Origin: Pagrus major
Taxonomy: Eukaryota > Chordata > Actinopteri > Spariformes > Sparidae
Assembly: GCF_040436345.1 (NCBI RefSeq)
Contig: NC_133219.1
Coordinates: 18,994,958 to 19,058,957, forward strand
Direction: 5' to 3'
DNA: 64,000 nt
Position numbers and translations under genes: made by a program. Position 1 is the first letter of the stretch; each line of letters opens with the position of its first letter. A model generated the notes under the pieces. The model was given only the letters and a program-made list of their open reading frames with translations, did not search any database and was not told the DNA's origin. Positions 12,131-25,418 of the stretch are shown piece by piece.

Positions 12131-13486
12131 CGGCCCCTCACTTTGTGGAAACTGAAACATGAGAACGTGCAGTGCCATTGTCAAGCTGACTTCACCACAG
12201 CGCAGTGATGAGGAGTGAAGTCACACAGCCAAACACTGCAGCCATCGCTCGCTGTGCCAACAACTGCAACTTTTCATACATCAAACTAAAAGAAACACAT
12301 TAAAGTATCAACCAAAACAGCAAATCATTACACGTTCACTCAGTCATCTACGTGTTGATTACAGAACGCACAAGTATATTCTCTCTATAATTACCGTGGG
12401 ATGTTTAAATGCGGCCTCATGCAAACACAGCCTCATATTAAAACGCTCCCCATGTGGTGTGCTGACAGCAGGCCTTCATGTGCACAGTAGCTTTAACCAC
12501 AGCAGATAAGATCACTGGTGTCACCAGGGAGCCAATCTCCACTGTAAACAAAGCCCCACTGACCACAAGAGGAAATAATTTACTGCAGCACTTTAACAGT
12601 TTACTGAGAAACGCCCAATCTTCTTCGGGAAGACGTTTATGTAAAGAATCAAAGGCATTTGGCCGTAGACAGGTTTTATGAAAGACCTCTAACTGGAAAA
12701 CAGCTTTGCTTCTGATTTGAGGAAGTATTGTAGTCTTCACCTGTTATAGTATTTTCCTATTAGTTTGGACCATAAAAAAAAAAATCAGATATTTATTTTA
12801 ATTAGAGAAAAAAAACTGTCTTGTGACTTTATCTTAAAACCCCCAAACTCTTCGCTTACTAACTGGAAACCCAAAACACAAAAGGTGACCGTCAGCAGCT
12901 GTGACTCTTAACATGATATATTTCAAAGTGAACTGGTGTCACCGTCTTCCTTAAAAAAAAACAATGCAGGTAGGATTAAGGTCATACCCCTGTTGAAACC
13001 ACCACAATTTGTGATGCCACAAAAAAAAATATCCCAGACTAGCCAGCTAATAACTTCCACAAGGACGTAGACTTTCTTCCCCAGCTTGCAATTACATTAT
13101 ATCTGATATAACCTGACCCCTGAATAACCCAGTAATGACCACAAGGTCTAACAGTGGTTGTCATATCCTCCCTCTCCCTCTTTCCCCTCATTTTATGTCA
13201 CCTCCTTGGAATAAAGGAATGCTTTTGCTTGTGTAATGCTAGTTTTTGTTTGTGTTTCCGTGATGATATGCTAACAGCACGTCTTTAGTTGTTTGTTGAA
13301 AGTATAAGCATACAAAGTACTTTTACCTCCTAAACTGTGCTTAGTTGAAGTACGTCAGTAGATTTATTTTGGCAACAGCAAACTTTAACTGCAGTTCACC
13401 GTTTAACACTTCATGAACCAACAGAAACTCTGTCCTGCTGTGTGTTTAGCTCTGTTAGCTTAGCTTAACTGTAGCTGTAAGTAGAG

Positions 13487-13560
13487 CCCGACCGACATAT
13501 CGATCAGATTTATATTGGTATCACTATATATGTTGTTGGCAGACATGACAACTTTTTGGT
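13487..13560. repeat. Remnant of an hAT-like element end
   Basis: AGAGCCCGACCGACATATCG resembles the terminal sequence of a widespread teleost hAT-like repeat family. I could not find the opposite end, so this is a degraded or solo remnant. Confidence 0.3.
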
Positions 13561-16500
13561 TTAAAAGAACACAGTGCAGAAAAGGCGCTTGGGCTGATTT
13601 AAAATTATTACATTTCAAGTGAAGTTCACAGTTTCATTCCACTGATGTCATTTTAGACAATAACGTTAACTGTTAAACTTCCGCCTCTCTTACATATTTT
13701 TGCAAGTGTGATAACCAAATCTAAGGGGATCATTGCAAAAAACAGGTGAAGTTTGCTGTGCTCTTTTCAGATTTTAACATGACATAATGTGTATCGTTTC
13801 TCTCGCGCCAAGTAGCCAGCTAGTGATATCACAAAAGCTTTCTTTCATATTTGATCTGGAATTCGTCTTGAACACACCACCTGCAGAACTATCACTTTTA
13901 CCAAGAAAAACAAACTTAAAGTATTTCAGCAACACTTATTACTAAATCAAAATGTTGCTGCACACATAAGCCCACAGTTTTCTAATCCTTTCTGCTGATA
14001 CCCATTGCCTGTATCCATTTCTGTCCTCTTAAAGTCTCTGTTTTTCTTTTCTGTTGTGTTCTAGCTAATGCAAGTGACAAGGAGGCACCTTCACGAAATG
14101 CCAAGTCCATAGAGAGCGATTAATTGTTTCTCCTATGGGGTGGGCGGAGCTTGATTGTCTTGATATTACCAGCATGGGAAGACACGCTCAGTTGTAGTCA
14201 GTGCTCTGTTCAGTTAGTTTAGGTCGGTTTCATGTTCACACTGACTTTCTACAAGTGGACCTAGAGGAGTAAACATGCAGTCATATGGAGCATTTCATGG
14301 AGTCTTACGTGATCTTATGTTCTCTGGTATTTCTGAAATTTTTAGTCTAAATTGCAACTCAACCACACGAAAATTACAGGTAGAAACATGATGAAAAAGA
14401 GGCATCTTGTACCATAATATTATGGCAGGGTTAATAATGGTAGTTTAGCTTTAAAACTCCTGCTGAAATCACATATTTACCATCATGCAATCATGTGGTT
14501 AATCTCAAAAGACCACCTGAAAACCAGAACCAGAGCTCAGCTGACAGCTTGCACACCAGACAAAACACACTGAACCATAGAGGCAAAAACACCAGAGTTT
14601 GTTCGAACCGCATCAAACAGGTAAGATATTGGTTGAAGGCACCACCAAAACAAAGCACCTCTAAAACAAGTAATATCAGCCAGTGTCTTTGTTATAACAG
14701 TCCATAGCATAGCATTTTTACACTGCACATACCAGCCAAAAGGTTGGAGCCCCGGCCAGCCTTAAGTTCAGAGTGAGTGGATCTTTACTGGGAATGTGCA
14801 GAGCAGCAGCTGTAGACACAACAGACATCTCACACCCCCAAAAACCCTGGAACCAGTTCACATCATCTCACAGATTTCAACTGTGCAGGTCTGGCTCCTC
14901 AGTATTTCCCCCACATACAAGCAATCACACCAATACTTCAGCCAACAAAGTTTGATGTCATCTTATTTATAAAGCTAGTAGGACTGCGCAAAAATGCAAG
15001 TATCAAATACACTTTTTCATGTTCATAATCTTATGAGGGAAGAAACAACAAGATGTGTAATGTATACAATAAGTGCATTCAGTCGCAGTGCTGAGCATGT
15101 AGACTATGAATAAAACAAAAACATGCTGGCATCAGCAGGTAATATGAATCCAAATATGCAGCTGGAACACTGACAACATCTTCAGAAAACAATGCAAAAG
15201 TTGCATTATCACCTGTAGACTTGCCTTACCAAATCCAAAACATAATTTAGCACTCACCTTCGTCAGGTCTCAAAAGTCTTGAAGTAATTTTGTGCGTGCA
15301 TTTCCGTCAGCTGCACCTCACGTACAGCTCCCAGTACAACCAGAGAGGAAACATCCCAGAGAGAAATGAAGGATTAACATGGAGACGTCACCCGGCACTG
15401 TCTCACACTGCAGAGCACGAGCCAATCACAACACAGCCTCTCAGACACCAAACACACACACAGTGTAACCTGACAATGGCAGCCAGTGAGGGAGGCTGTA
15501 ATACGAGCAGCCTGGTGACTAGCGGGCCGGGGCTGTGGGGTTCTCTCAGCCGTAAACACTGGCATCCCTGGCAGGAGACAAACTCAGCAGCTCGTTCTGT
15601 GGTGTAGAACATAATGGAAGTGTGGAGAAATAGTGGGCATTTACAGTTGCCTTCAGGTAAAAAGATGCACGAGGCAAGATTTGCAATTAAAAGTACACTT
15701 TACCTCTCATTAAAGTGATACTCCACCCAAAATCTATTGAGAATAAAAACACACCACCTTCCATCCCCGCCTCCAAAGTCTCAAAAGTCAACGTGAAAAG
15801 CAAGCGTTGAGCTGTTGCAATGCTTAGGGAGCATCGAGCGAAAGTTGGATTCATCAGCAATAAAATGCAACTTTGTTTAATCTAATATGCAGCCCCTCTT
15901 GGACTGGTATGATTAGTAGCTTTTGTTGGCTAATGATGACTGATGGTACTAGCATTATTGAGTCAGTTGGCTGACTGTCATTACATCCAGACTTGGTAAA
16001 AAATAGTAGAAGTTTTAAGTTATATTTTGCATTGTTTTGTCTTCCCTTTCATTGCAACAAAGTAAGCAAAAAGTATTCACTAAAACTGGGTCCACATTAA
16101 AATCATACATAGATATGAAATATTGTATTTTTAGTAAACGAGGCTCAAATGCTACTTACAGCTGGTTAGCTGCATCAAGTTCTGGCTAAATTCAATCAGA
16201 CTGCCTACTTGTGAAATGCTTCAACTTGACAGGTGAAGTCTGTACATGCCTGCATAGTTGAGGGATTATCACAGTATCAACTGAGCCCTGAATTCCCATT
16301 GCACCTGCCTTGTCCTGCTTAACGTACAAGAAACAGGCGGGATTTTTCACTCCTCCCTTTTGCAGACAACTTGCCTTTCATTCACAAGTAGCTCTGGGAG
16401 GATAATGACAAGCTGAGGGACTGTTGCTTCTATAAACCGACACTTCCTTCTGACATAGGCAGCCATGGAAGATTTGTAAATACAAGCTCTGACCGTTTGG

Positions 16501-19500
16501 TAGATCTCTATCATTTCTGCAGCTCTTCAGATCCACTGAGGTCACTCACTGCATCTAGACAGTTAGAGAAAGCTGTAAGTATTTTGGCGTCTTGGGATGA
16601 CTCTCCATACCTTTAGCAGGGCGACTAATCCCATCACCTGGTCTGTGATTCTCATGTGTAATGAGTAAGTAGTGGAGAGCGACTTATTTAAAAAACGCTT
16701 TTCTCTCCATTAAGTGAAACAGCGTAAGCTATGACTTAACAGGCTTTTTCAGTGATTTAACTGGAAAACTGGGCATGCATGTCATTATAGAAACAGATCA
16801 GATTGTCATCTTTATTGCAATTTTGCCAATATCTTCTGCCTTGCTACAGAGCTTCGCTCACTCACGGGAGCAGATCCAGGCTCTGCTTTGAGCCTTCAGT
16901 ATTGACAAGTCATTTCTTGTGACATGTAACCAATACGACAGTACTGTCGGCGGGACATTGAGCGAGACTACAGACAGAGAGAGGCGGCTTCATCAGAGTG
17001 CATTGTTAAAGTTTACCCTAACCTCCTGCTTCCTTGCGGATCTGAAAACAAAAAAAAAAAAAAGATCTGATCTGCCCTACGCGTCACTCTCATTCATGGG
17101 CTCCAATTACATTTGTCTCAGAAGTGGCTGAGTCGCGTGTTAAATTTATCTCAAACCGGTTTAAAAATTCATTTTTGAAAACTCAACTAGTGTTTTCTTG
17201 AATGTTTGATTTCATTTTTAGGTTTTGGTTTATTGTACAAACAGTACTTGTTTTGTACAGTGTACAAAGTTGCAGTATCATCAAAAATATTTATTGTAAT
17301 CAACAACTGTTGCTGTTTAGACTTTAAAACCTCCTTCACATCCCCATGCACCCCGCAACTAAAACAAACCCTTATTCTACTCCTACCTATAAACAATATA
17401 CAATGTCTATCAGCCAATCCTTCTACTGAGTGTGATAATTCAGCTATTTTCAGCACTAAAGAAGTGAAAAGCATCTGCATTTTCCTTGAAGCATGGGCAT
17501 GGCGAAGGTGAAAGATAATTAAGTGTTTGAAACAGTCATTTACACAAGCTTCGTCAGGCCTTTACTTCAGGGCATCTCGGTGTGTAATTAATTTAATTCT
17601 AAGGATCAACCCATTAGCTCAAGCAGAGACCGTTAAAAAAGACTAAAGCAGGAAGCCGCATCTAACAAAGACCTAAAAGCAAGGGTGACACTGATCGTCC
17701 TTCATACAAAATCATCAATCATTAATTGTTTATCTGTACAACTCTAAACAACTGTTTAATTAGATCTGTTTCAAACTGGTAGAAGTATGATTGACTAATA
17801 GGTTTTCCAGGTAATGTTAAATGAAAGTTTTAGTCACAATAATATCCATCAACTATCCAAACAACTTGGTAGGTAATAATGAGAATTGCAAAAGTAGAAG
17901 ACATGGCTCAATGAACAGAAATTCCAGCAAAAATTCCTGAATTGACTCTCATTTAAACTAAATTTATTTGCAAATGTCAATGATTGCTACTGATCATCTC
18001 TGATATAAAGAGCACATGATGACTGAGAGGAGGCATGAATGAAAGAAAGGGATTAACATAGCAGGAAACAAAACATCTTTGTGAAACACACTTGAAGGTT
18101 TACCCAGGGTTAATCCCAGCTACACAGAGAAATACCTTCACTCATTCATGTTGACCGAAATCTCGCACAAGTTGAAACACGCAGGACTTGAATCATCTAA
18201 CAATTCTCCATATGGTCAAAACAACTAGATCCTCAACAAGACAAAAGTATATCCAGTTCATGAAAAGGGAACATTTCAGGCAAGAAAAGTGGGATATGTA
18301 ATGTGACAGTTTTATGAGCTTGCAGTTTTCACACGTGTTCGTTTGTTCTTTTGTAATACCTTAATGACGGTAAGTAACGCACCAGCTGACATGCAAGTTT
18401 CTAAGAATTCCAATTAACTCAGTTCACAACCTCAGTAGATGCCACTGACTGGGGGACTTGAGCTCTATGGGCCTTAAAGGCAAAAGGGGTTATCAAGTCT
18501 ACCATCAGCAAGACAACCGCTTCCTCTCATCAAGCTGTTCTCAGACCGGAGTGAACAGCTGGGTAGTTTGACAATTGGGTTCTTAAAATGAACATTTCCT
18601 CACTGTAGTTCACACTATCACACTTCACATATCTTTGAGGATCATTTTAACTGGTTCACACAGTCTTAAAGAGTCGTCTAATATCTCCTAATGGAGGCCA
18701 TAATGTCAGCTAAATAAAAGGGGTTGAAGGGAGAAGTTTGACATTTCGTGGAATACACTTTGGTTGCTTGCAAAGAGTCAGCAACCCAATTATCTGCAAA
18801 CCACAGATACGTGGAAAATTTACATTTCTTCATGTTGCAACTTCATGTTTCATTAGTTTTAATTTGCAATTTTATGTTGTCAAACTGTTGTGCTTATGAT
18901 CTGGACCACCACTTGGTTTAGGTTAGGAAAAGATCATGTTTGGCTTAAAATACATGTGTTGGTCACCATAATCATGGCTGTAGAAATATCTATTTTTTAT
19001 CGCCACGAACACGTTGGAATTTGTCTTGAGGTCTCCATAAAAATATAAGTGGTGTAACGCGTAAAAATGTAGAAACCCCAAGGTCCCGCTTAAAAAAATA
19101 TGCAATGGTTTCACACTTATAAATGTTGAAACGCAGTCTTGAACTGTGGTCACTGGCTTGGCAGCCTTTTCTCCTATAGCTACATTACATCTGACCTTTA
19201 AATCAAAATATACTTGACTGCATGAAAAAGCCAAACACAGCCAACACAAAAGTCTCCAAATCCATCTCAGGCCATCTCGAACTCCGTTAAGCCTCTCAGC
19301 ACTGATTTAAGAGGATTTTCAAGCAGTTCTGCCAGCGCTTTGATCACTCCAGTAATGACTTCCCAGCAAATTTGCAAACAATGTGCGGCTGACCTGGCGG
19401 CTGCCCCAGGACCCTGAAAATCTTTAAGGAGGATTCCCGAAGCTCGACTTTTCCTTTTTGTTTTTATTACATTCAACAAGTCCTGCGTTTAAAATCTGCT

Positions 19501-20613
19501 GTGCTGGCCTTGTTATTTTAGATTTTACATATTTATGCCTCTAGAGGCTTCTTACGTGATCTCTAACCTAATCTGATACATCACAAAACCGATTTGGCCT
19601 TCATCAAACACTTTTATACGTTTGTCGGCAAGGCTTGGTTTTGGTTTGCAGGGGAGCTGTGATTGTTTCATTTCGGTGGATCTACTATTCAAAGAAGGTT
19701 TGATCTTGTAATAACAGGGCAATCTCTGAGCCTCATGTAGGTCTTCATCCCACACTTTAAGACCCGAACAGCTGTATCAACTCCCTTCCCTTCCACGGTC
19801 AAACACTGAGACCAGTAAGAGTGGTTTCTTTAGGATAAAGCTCTCACAGAAAAACCAATATGAGTACAGACTGGTACAGAAAAATTCAACTTTTCAGGCC
19901 AAAGACGCAGTATTTTAAGAGCTAAAACATGCACAAATGGAACAGAAGCATTCGCAGATGTTCAACCAAAACTAAAATTACAACTCAGCACCCCCTCTGC
20001 ATAAAATTACAGAGCAAACACCGCTGCAGGGATTCCACAAAAATCGTACAGCCGCAAGAAAAGCAGCGCCAGATTTGACGTGCAACCCGCTCGGACGGGG
20101 CAGCGTAGTGGAAGTCATTTTCTCTAAACAAACACGGGAGGGGTGGGAGTCATAATCACAGGGAGGTGGAGGCCGGGGGTGACACATCTGAGCAGGAGGA
20201 GGCCCGGCTTTGATCATGTGGACAGAAGGGTCGTCTCACTAAGGTGTTAATTGAGAGACCCTGTGCCATATGTGCCGCAGAGGCTGAACGATCAGCCTGA
20301 TGATGTGGACTCAAGAGTGCCGCTAAGCCTGATGTACCAACCGACGCCAGGCTGTACTTGCAACCGATCTGCTTACGTGTGAGTGAAGCAAACCAGCGGA
20401 ATGCTCTGCGTGTTGCTGGAGGACATGAACAATGTACAGATTTAACACTAAGCTTGTTACGGTTTCAACAAGTCTTAGCTCAGAAATGTCAGTGAAACAA
20501 ACAAGAGGCACGTGAGCCGACGACACACTGAGATCAGTGTTATGCATTTATGCTTAAACACAGCTAATAGTCAGCCTATACAGTGCTTTAATTATCAGAT
20601 ATTTCATACTTTC

Positions 20614-20781
20614 CTTAAAAAGGTAGGGAAGGCGATTCTTGAGAAAAATAGTTGCCAGATCGTCAAATACCAACATTTTGGATTAGAATTTTGGGTCAAA
20701 TACCGACCCTGTACTTGACGATCTGGGAATGAGACTCAACAATCAACCATCTTTCACCAGAATTGCCCACCTATCCTTCAA
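20614..20781. mobile_element. Short inverted-repeat element (MITE), 168 bp
   Basis: The left arm (AGGTAGGGAAGGCGATTCTT, and later CAGATCGTCAA) matches the reverse complement of the right arm (TTGACGATCTG, and later AGAATTGCCCACCTATCCTT). The arms therefore fold into an almost complete hairpin. The right arm also shares GAATGAGACTCAA and AATCAAC with the elements at 6,394 and 6,871, so they belong to one family. No coding capacity. Confidence 0.7.
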
Positions 20782-21529
20782 GTGGCAGAAATAAGCATTT
20801 TAAATTATACCATTAATTCACAGCAAAGAAAAACAGTGTTTCCTTATAATGTAGAATGATGCTGCATGAAAAACAATTAAACAAAGCAAGGAATGTTGTG
20901 GTTCTCCAGAAACAGACAGATGAACAGACAGACAACACCTGAAGACATAATGTCCTGAATACTGTGAACCATGACGGCAGTACAAAACACAAGACTGTGC
21001 TGCAGCTACAGTTTTGGCTGTACTGTTAAGCACCGCTGAGCTGAAAAGAAAACAATTTCCAGCCAAGTTAACCACTCAGGGCCCTTAATAAGATTAATAT
21101 ACATAAACTGCCCGTTTATTAGGTTTACTTGCCTAAAAGTAATGCAATCTAATATCCGTGCAGAAAAAGAAAAAAAACTTCGTAGAGATTTGAATGTTGA
21201 CTTCTTGTTGAAACTGAGCTAGTAGTATTTGCTGCATTTGAATGGCATTATGTTTTATGGAGAGGTGTTTCCAATACTTTTACCGACCTGTGAAAATATG
21301 TCTCCCTACTTAGATGCTGTTTAAACTCACCTACATGGCTAAAACTCATGATGTACGGTACAACTAAACTCAAAATTCAACTCAAGGCTTTTTAAAAGCA
21401 ACATTATGTTTAATGTTCTTCTTTAAAATAACAGCTTCAAAATCATTTTGATGGTACTTTATCTTGTAATAGGGTGAATGGTGTCTTCGTCTCAGCCACT
21501 CCGCCTCCCAATCACTTGTTTCTCCACTA

Positions 21530-22342
21530 TTAACCCTTTTCCACTGGTCAAAAATCCTGCTTAAACCTGTTAAGATCAGGCTTTTGTGCGCAATGGGAAT
21601 GTGTAAACATGGCATTTACACCTGGCTCAATTGACTCTGTAGTAGACACAGGTTTTTATCACCTCGGCTCGGCTTTGATCCAAACATAAGACCCGGGTGA
21701 ACACGCTAAATTCCGCTGCGCAAAGTGATGACACATTATCAACATCCGGTGGTGGTGCGTAAATAAAGAAGGAATTTGGGATGCGGTCTATTCATGAATG
21801 TTTATTACTGGACACTGTGTTGGAGGTGGAGTCCCGTTCATTCCTATGAAAGCTGCTCAGTGGTGTTTTGAATCCAAAAAAGCTCGACTTCCCGGGTATG
21901 AAAATACCTGGATCGCCGACCGAGCCGGCTAAAGTCCGGTTTAGCAGCTGGCTAACTTGAATGTGAATAAAATAATTAGATCGTGAGGCTCTTCTAGACT
22001 TTCCAAATGTTACTGAACCGAATGGCTCAAATTCTGATAGTAAAACTAGTCATTTTGCGGGGGTTGTGATGCTCAAAATAATTTATCCACCGTTTTACAG
22101 ACGTTTCTTTCACTATTTCGTAAAGTAGGTGCTAACATCTTTCACTATTTTCTATTTTTGTTTTCTCTTCTGTTACAACTGTTTCTGGCGCATTTGTGAG
22201 GTACAACGTAACGCTTCGAATAAAAATCACAGATGGGCTGCCTTGCCTGCGGGAAGTGGGAATGGGGTCAATAAGCAATTTTAGCAGGTGTACCCACGTT
22301 TATAAAAACCTGTGTAGACCCGCTTATTTTGGTGGAAAAGTA
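21530..22342. mobile_element. Probable non-autonomous DNA transposon, about 0.8 kb
   Basis: The left end reads CCCTTTTCCACTGGTCAAAA and the right end, reverse-complemented, reads CTTTTCCACCAAAATAAGCG, so both share a CTTTTCCAC start. Subterminal words also mirror each other (AAACCTGTTAAGA with TAAAAACCTGTG). The centre is GC-richer, with GAGCCGGCTAAAG. No transposase frame was seen. The boundaries are approximate. Confidence 0.45.
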
Positions 22343-23689
22343 GTATATGTAACTTAAGTTAAAGCGTAGGATCACAGCATTACATACATGTTTACTTCAA
22401 GATACAGGTTTTAAACACATAACACTGTTATGAGTTTTGTTTGTAGTTAGCACCTACATTACGTCTGACAAATATTACAGACCTGGGATTTGTATTTACT
22501 ACAGTGGTGTTGCACTCAGAAACTGTACATGTCTTGATGACTCATAGATCTAAAGATTTACATACCAAGGTCAGGAGATTAGTATTCATATCTTACTTTG
22601 TTCTGGTTTGATTCAACGACAATGCTGTAATTTAAATGTTGGTTAATTAAATGTAACCTTAAAATATTGGCGTATAATTAGTATTATACAAGAAAAAGCT
22701 GGAAAAAAGTGATTTTTTCCTAAAGCAACAGTACAAAAGATCACCAGGTTCACCAGAGACGCACCAGGTTGGTACTTTCATGTCTGAAGGAATGCTTTGT
22801 TTGGACCACTGGATGAAAGCACTGTTTGTAATCTCTATTCTTATTATACCCAAGTGTAGAAAAATGGATTCGCGGATATGCCAAAAGTGCCACACTGGAA
22901 GCCAAAGAATTTCATTAAAGCGCTGTCACAGAGCTCATATTCTTCCCCTTGACATATCAATTCAGCACTTATCTCTATAAAGAAAAAGTGGAAAAGCCTC
23001 TGAGCCCAGCAGAAGATGAAGAGCCCTCTATTTGATCCCGGCTCCTCGCCAGCACAAAAGGGACCACCATCCAGGTCTATATCCACTTTATTCTGATCCT
23101 AAAATGCTTTAGCTCCAACAACTTTTGCACAGCTTTCATCTGCCTGCTTCAACCTCTCTGACAGTGAGAAAATAGGTAATGGCATGCCAAATCCAAAGAA
23201 GAGAGCCACCACCACCACTGTACTGTTTCAGGGTCTAAGAAAGGGAGAAATTAGTAAAGTATATGAAATTACTCTCTTAGAGGCTTGAGGTGAGTATGTT
23301 TGGGGTGTGAAGCTGTTAAATGCAATGCAAAGATGAGTCAGTATGGGTCATATAATAGTGATTACATGAGAGGGAAAGGTCAGAGCATGAAAACTGTTTC
23401 AAGAGCATAAAGGAGCCACCAGAATAAGGCTCACAAGTTAAATCTTTAATGAATAAACGGACTTTTTCCTTGTCATTGGAGCTCAAAGTTCAACCCCATG
23501 TTACTGCACATGTGGGATACTTCCCAGCACTTCCATGACACCTGTCTGGCGCGAACACGCTTCGTTTAGTCAGGGGGGGAATAAGAAGCAGTAGATTAAC
23601 ACAACGAGCTGGCACAACAAACACCATACGACTTTAAACATAATCCTGCTTAACCAGCAGCGCTTCATGGGATTGTCTGGTCTGGTCGC

Positions 23690-24300
23690 TGCAGGACCAC
23701 CTGACCCACACCGTGCACCGAAGACACATTGAACTCATCACGGGAATTAAACCTTGTGCGTGCTCGTGTCAGCACAAAAATGTCCTGAAACGCTTAAATA
23801 CTTCAAGGACGATTACATTAATACATCTCTTGCATTTATCAGAAGCCCCTTGCGACTGAAAAGCGTTTAACTTACCGACGCCAAGTGTCCCAAGCTCCTT
23901 TTTTCTGGACTTGAATGCAACCCCCTCCTCGCTGTTGAATCAACTGATTGTCCTCGGAGTCAAACTGTTGTTAAAAAAAAAAAAAAGCCGGTAATTTAAC
24001 GTCAAACTCAGCGAGGTTATACTTTTTAGCCCCGTGTTGCACGACACGTCCCGTCTGCACCACCAGCAGCCTCTTTGTACTTGTCCGCCTCAGCAGCGAG
24101 TTGTTGCCCCGCGGACATGCGCAGTCGACGCCCGGACGAGCCGAGTCCGCTCGGTGCTGGGATGAAGGTCGGTCAGAGCTACAGGTGTAGCTTACCTGCT
24201 GCAAGGTTGGCCTACTTTCAATGTCCGAGCCACAACAGGGCTTAACACGCCGAAGATATTCACTCTGGGGAAATGTTAAAGCAGTCTCACGATAAACAGA
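23690..24300 (-). promoter_or_regulatory. CpG-richer segment with minus-strand donors: candidate divergent promoter and 5' exons
   Basis: This is one of the most CpG-dense parts of the left half. Read on the minus strand it contains two strong donors: GCAGCAG/GTAAGC with the exon ending at 24,196, and GGCGTCG/GTAAGT with the exon ending at 23,876. It is bounded by ordinary AT-rich DNA. The arrangement suggests alternative non-coding first exons of a minus-strand gene, divergent from fbp1. From memory, AOPEP lies head-to-head with FBP1 in human, which would fit, but no AOPEP coding exon is visible in the window, so the gene name is withheld. Confidence 0.4.
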
Positions 24301-24691
24301 CGTCAGTTAACGTTACTCTAAGGACTTTAGCTAGGTGTTTATCTTACGCGTAACAATATAGTCCCCGGGCTAACTATCGTAAATGGGGATGTTTCATTCG
24401 GCGCATTAATATGAAACTTTATTGTTGTGTGAAGAGTGAAGTGCGGTTTTTAGGGGCTAGTTTTTAGGGGTTATGTCGGCTAATCTCTGAAAACATGCGG
24501 TACAATCTAAAGATTACATAAATGTAAAGATATACGATAATAATGTAGATTATTAATGATAATTGTAGTCTAGCATAATACATTTTAAGTGCTTGGGACA
24601 GAGCAAACAGCCCTACGAGAGGTTGACTGGGTTAACTGGGCAAGACCGCCATCTTGTTGCCGTTTGTTGTAACAGCATTAGCTGTAGTCTG

Positions 24692-25418
24692 CTTGTGGTG
24701 GAAAGTAAGTTAAGTAAGTACATTTTCTAAAGTAATGCACTTAAATTCACAACCAAACTTAGAAAGTTAATATTCGCTATATTAGTAAGGTAATAATACA
24801 AACTCAGAAATAGTTGTTCTCTAAGGTCCCCATAAAATAGTGTTTGATGCTAGCAAGTAGCTACTTATAAGAGTCCTGCTAACAAAAACAATGAAAAACA
24901 GTATGTAGTCCTTGAACAGAGTTTCTTTATTCAGTCATGAAAATCAATAAGGGAAGATTTTTCTCTTCTCTTAAAATTTCTTCATCAAAACTACATAGCA
25001 CACCCTTAAAGTATTGGATATTAAATGAAGTCTCAAAAGTACATTTCTGGCAACAAATGTACTTAAGTACAAGTCAAAGTAAATATAAACTTATTTACAC
25101 TTAATATATACTGTATACTTTGGGTTGACTGATTATTAACCTGGCCGATTAGGCTATAAGATTCTATATTCAGCATTTTTCTGATAATCAGAATCAGTGT
25201 TTTTTTTTTAATCCGATTGCCAATCAAAAAAAATAAATTGAAAATGTGCTACTTTTGCTTTGATGCAGCATGTAATCTTTAAAGTAACTAGTAACCAAAG
25301 TCATCACATAAATGCAGGGGAATAAAAAGTACAATATTTGCCTCCAAGATGTAGTGCGGGTATAAAGTAGTGCTTCAAAATTGTACTTGAGTAAATGTAC
25401 TTAGTTACATCCCATCAC
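24692..25418. mobile_element. hAT-like non-autonomous element, about 0.73 kb
   Basis: The left end (GTGGTGGAAAGTAAGTTAAG, then TAAGTACATT) and the reverse-complemented right end (AGTGATGGGATGTAACTAAG, then TACATTTACTCAAGTACAAT) match the well-known teleost hAT terminal form CAGTGGTGGAATGTAACTAA. The interior, 24,940-25,380, is AT-rich with many ACTTAAGTAC-like words and a second degraded element-like block near 25,124-25,200. No transposase was seen. Its right end abuts the start of the duplicated fbp1 fragment at 25,419. Confidence 0.6.

Larger units (their letters stand above)
1..23700. other. Long non-coding stretch (intergenic or large intron), repeat-bearing
   Basis: I found no exon here that I can assign to a protein family on either strand; the short open frames have no recognisable motifs. 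The sequence is AT-rich with several mobile-element remnants, listed separately. Some non-repetitive blocks look more GC-balanced and complex (around 5,400-6,100, 8,180-8,420, 12,060-12,260 and 15,280-15,620) and could be conserved non-coding elements or promoters. Because strong minus-strand donors occur at 23,876 and 24,196, much of this stretch may be the first intron of a minus-strand gene that continues past the left edge. That is inference only. Confidence 0.5.

Noticed and set aside
12438-12740. 100-codon minus-strand frame with hydrophobic stretch
   Set aside because: No splice-site support and no similarity I recognise; expected by chance in a sequence of this length.
23971-24204. 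Minus-strand frame of 77 codons in the CpG-richer segment
   Set aside because: Ends in poly-Phe from a poly-A run and matches no known protein; a non-coding 5' exon is more likely.
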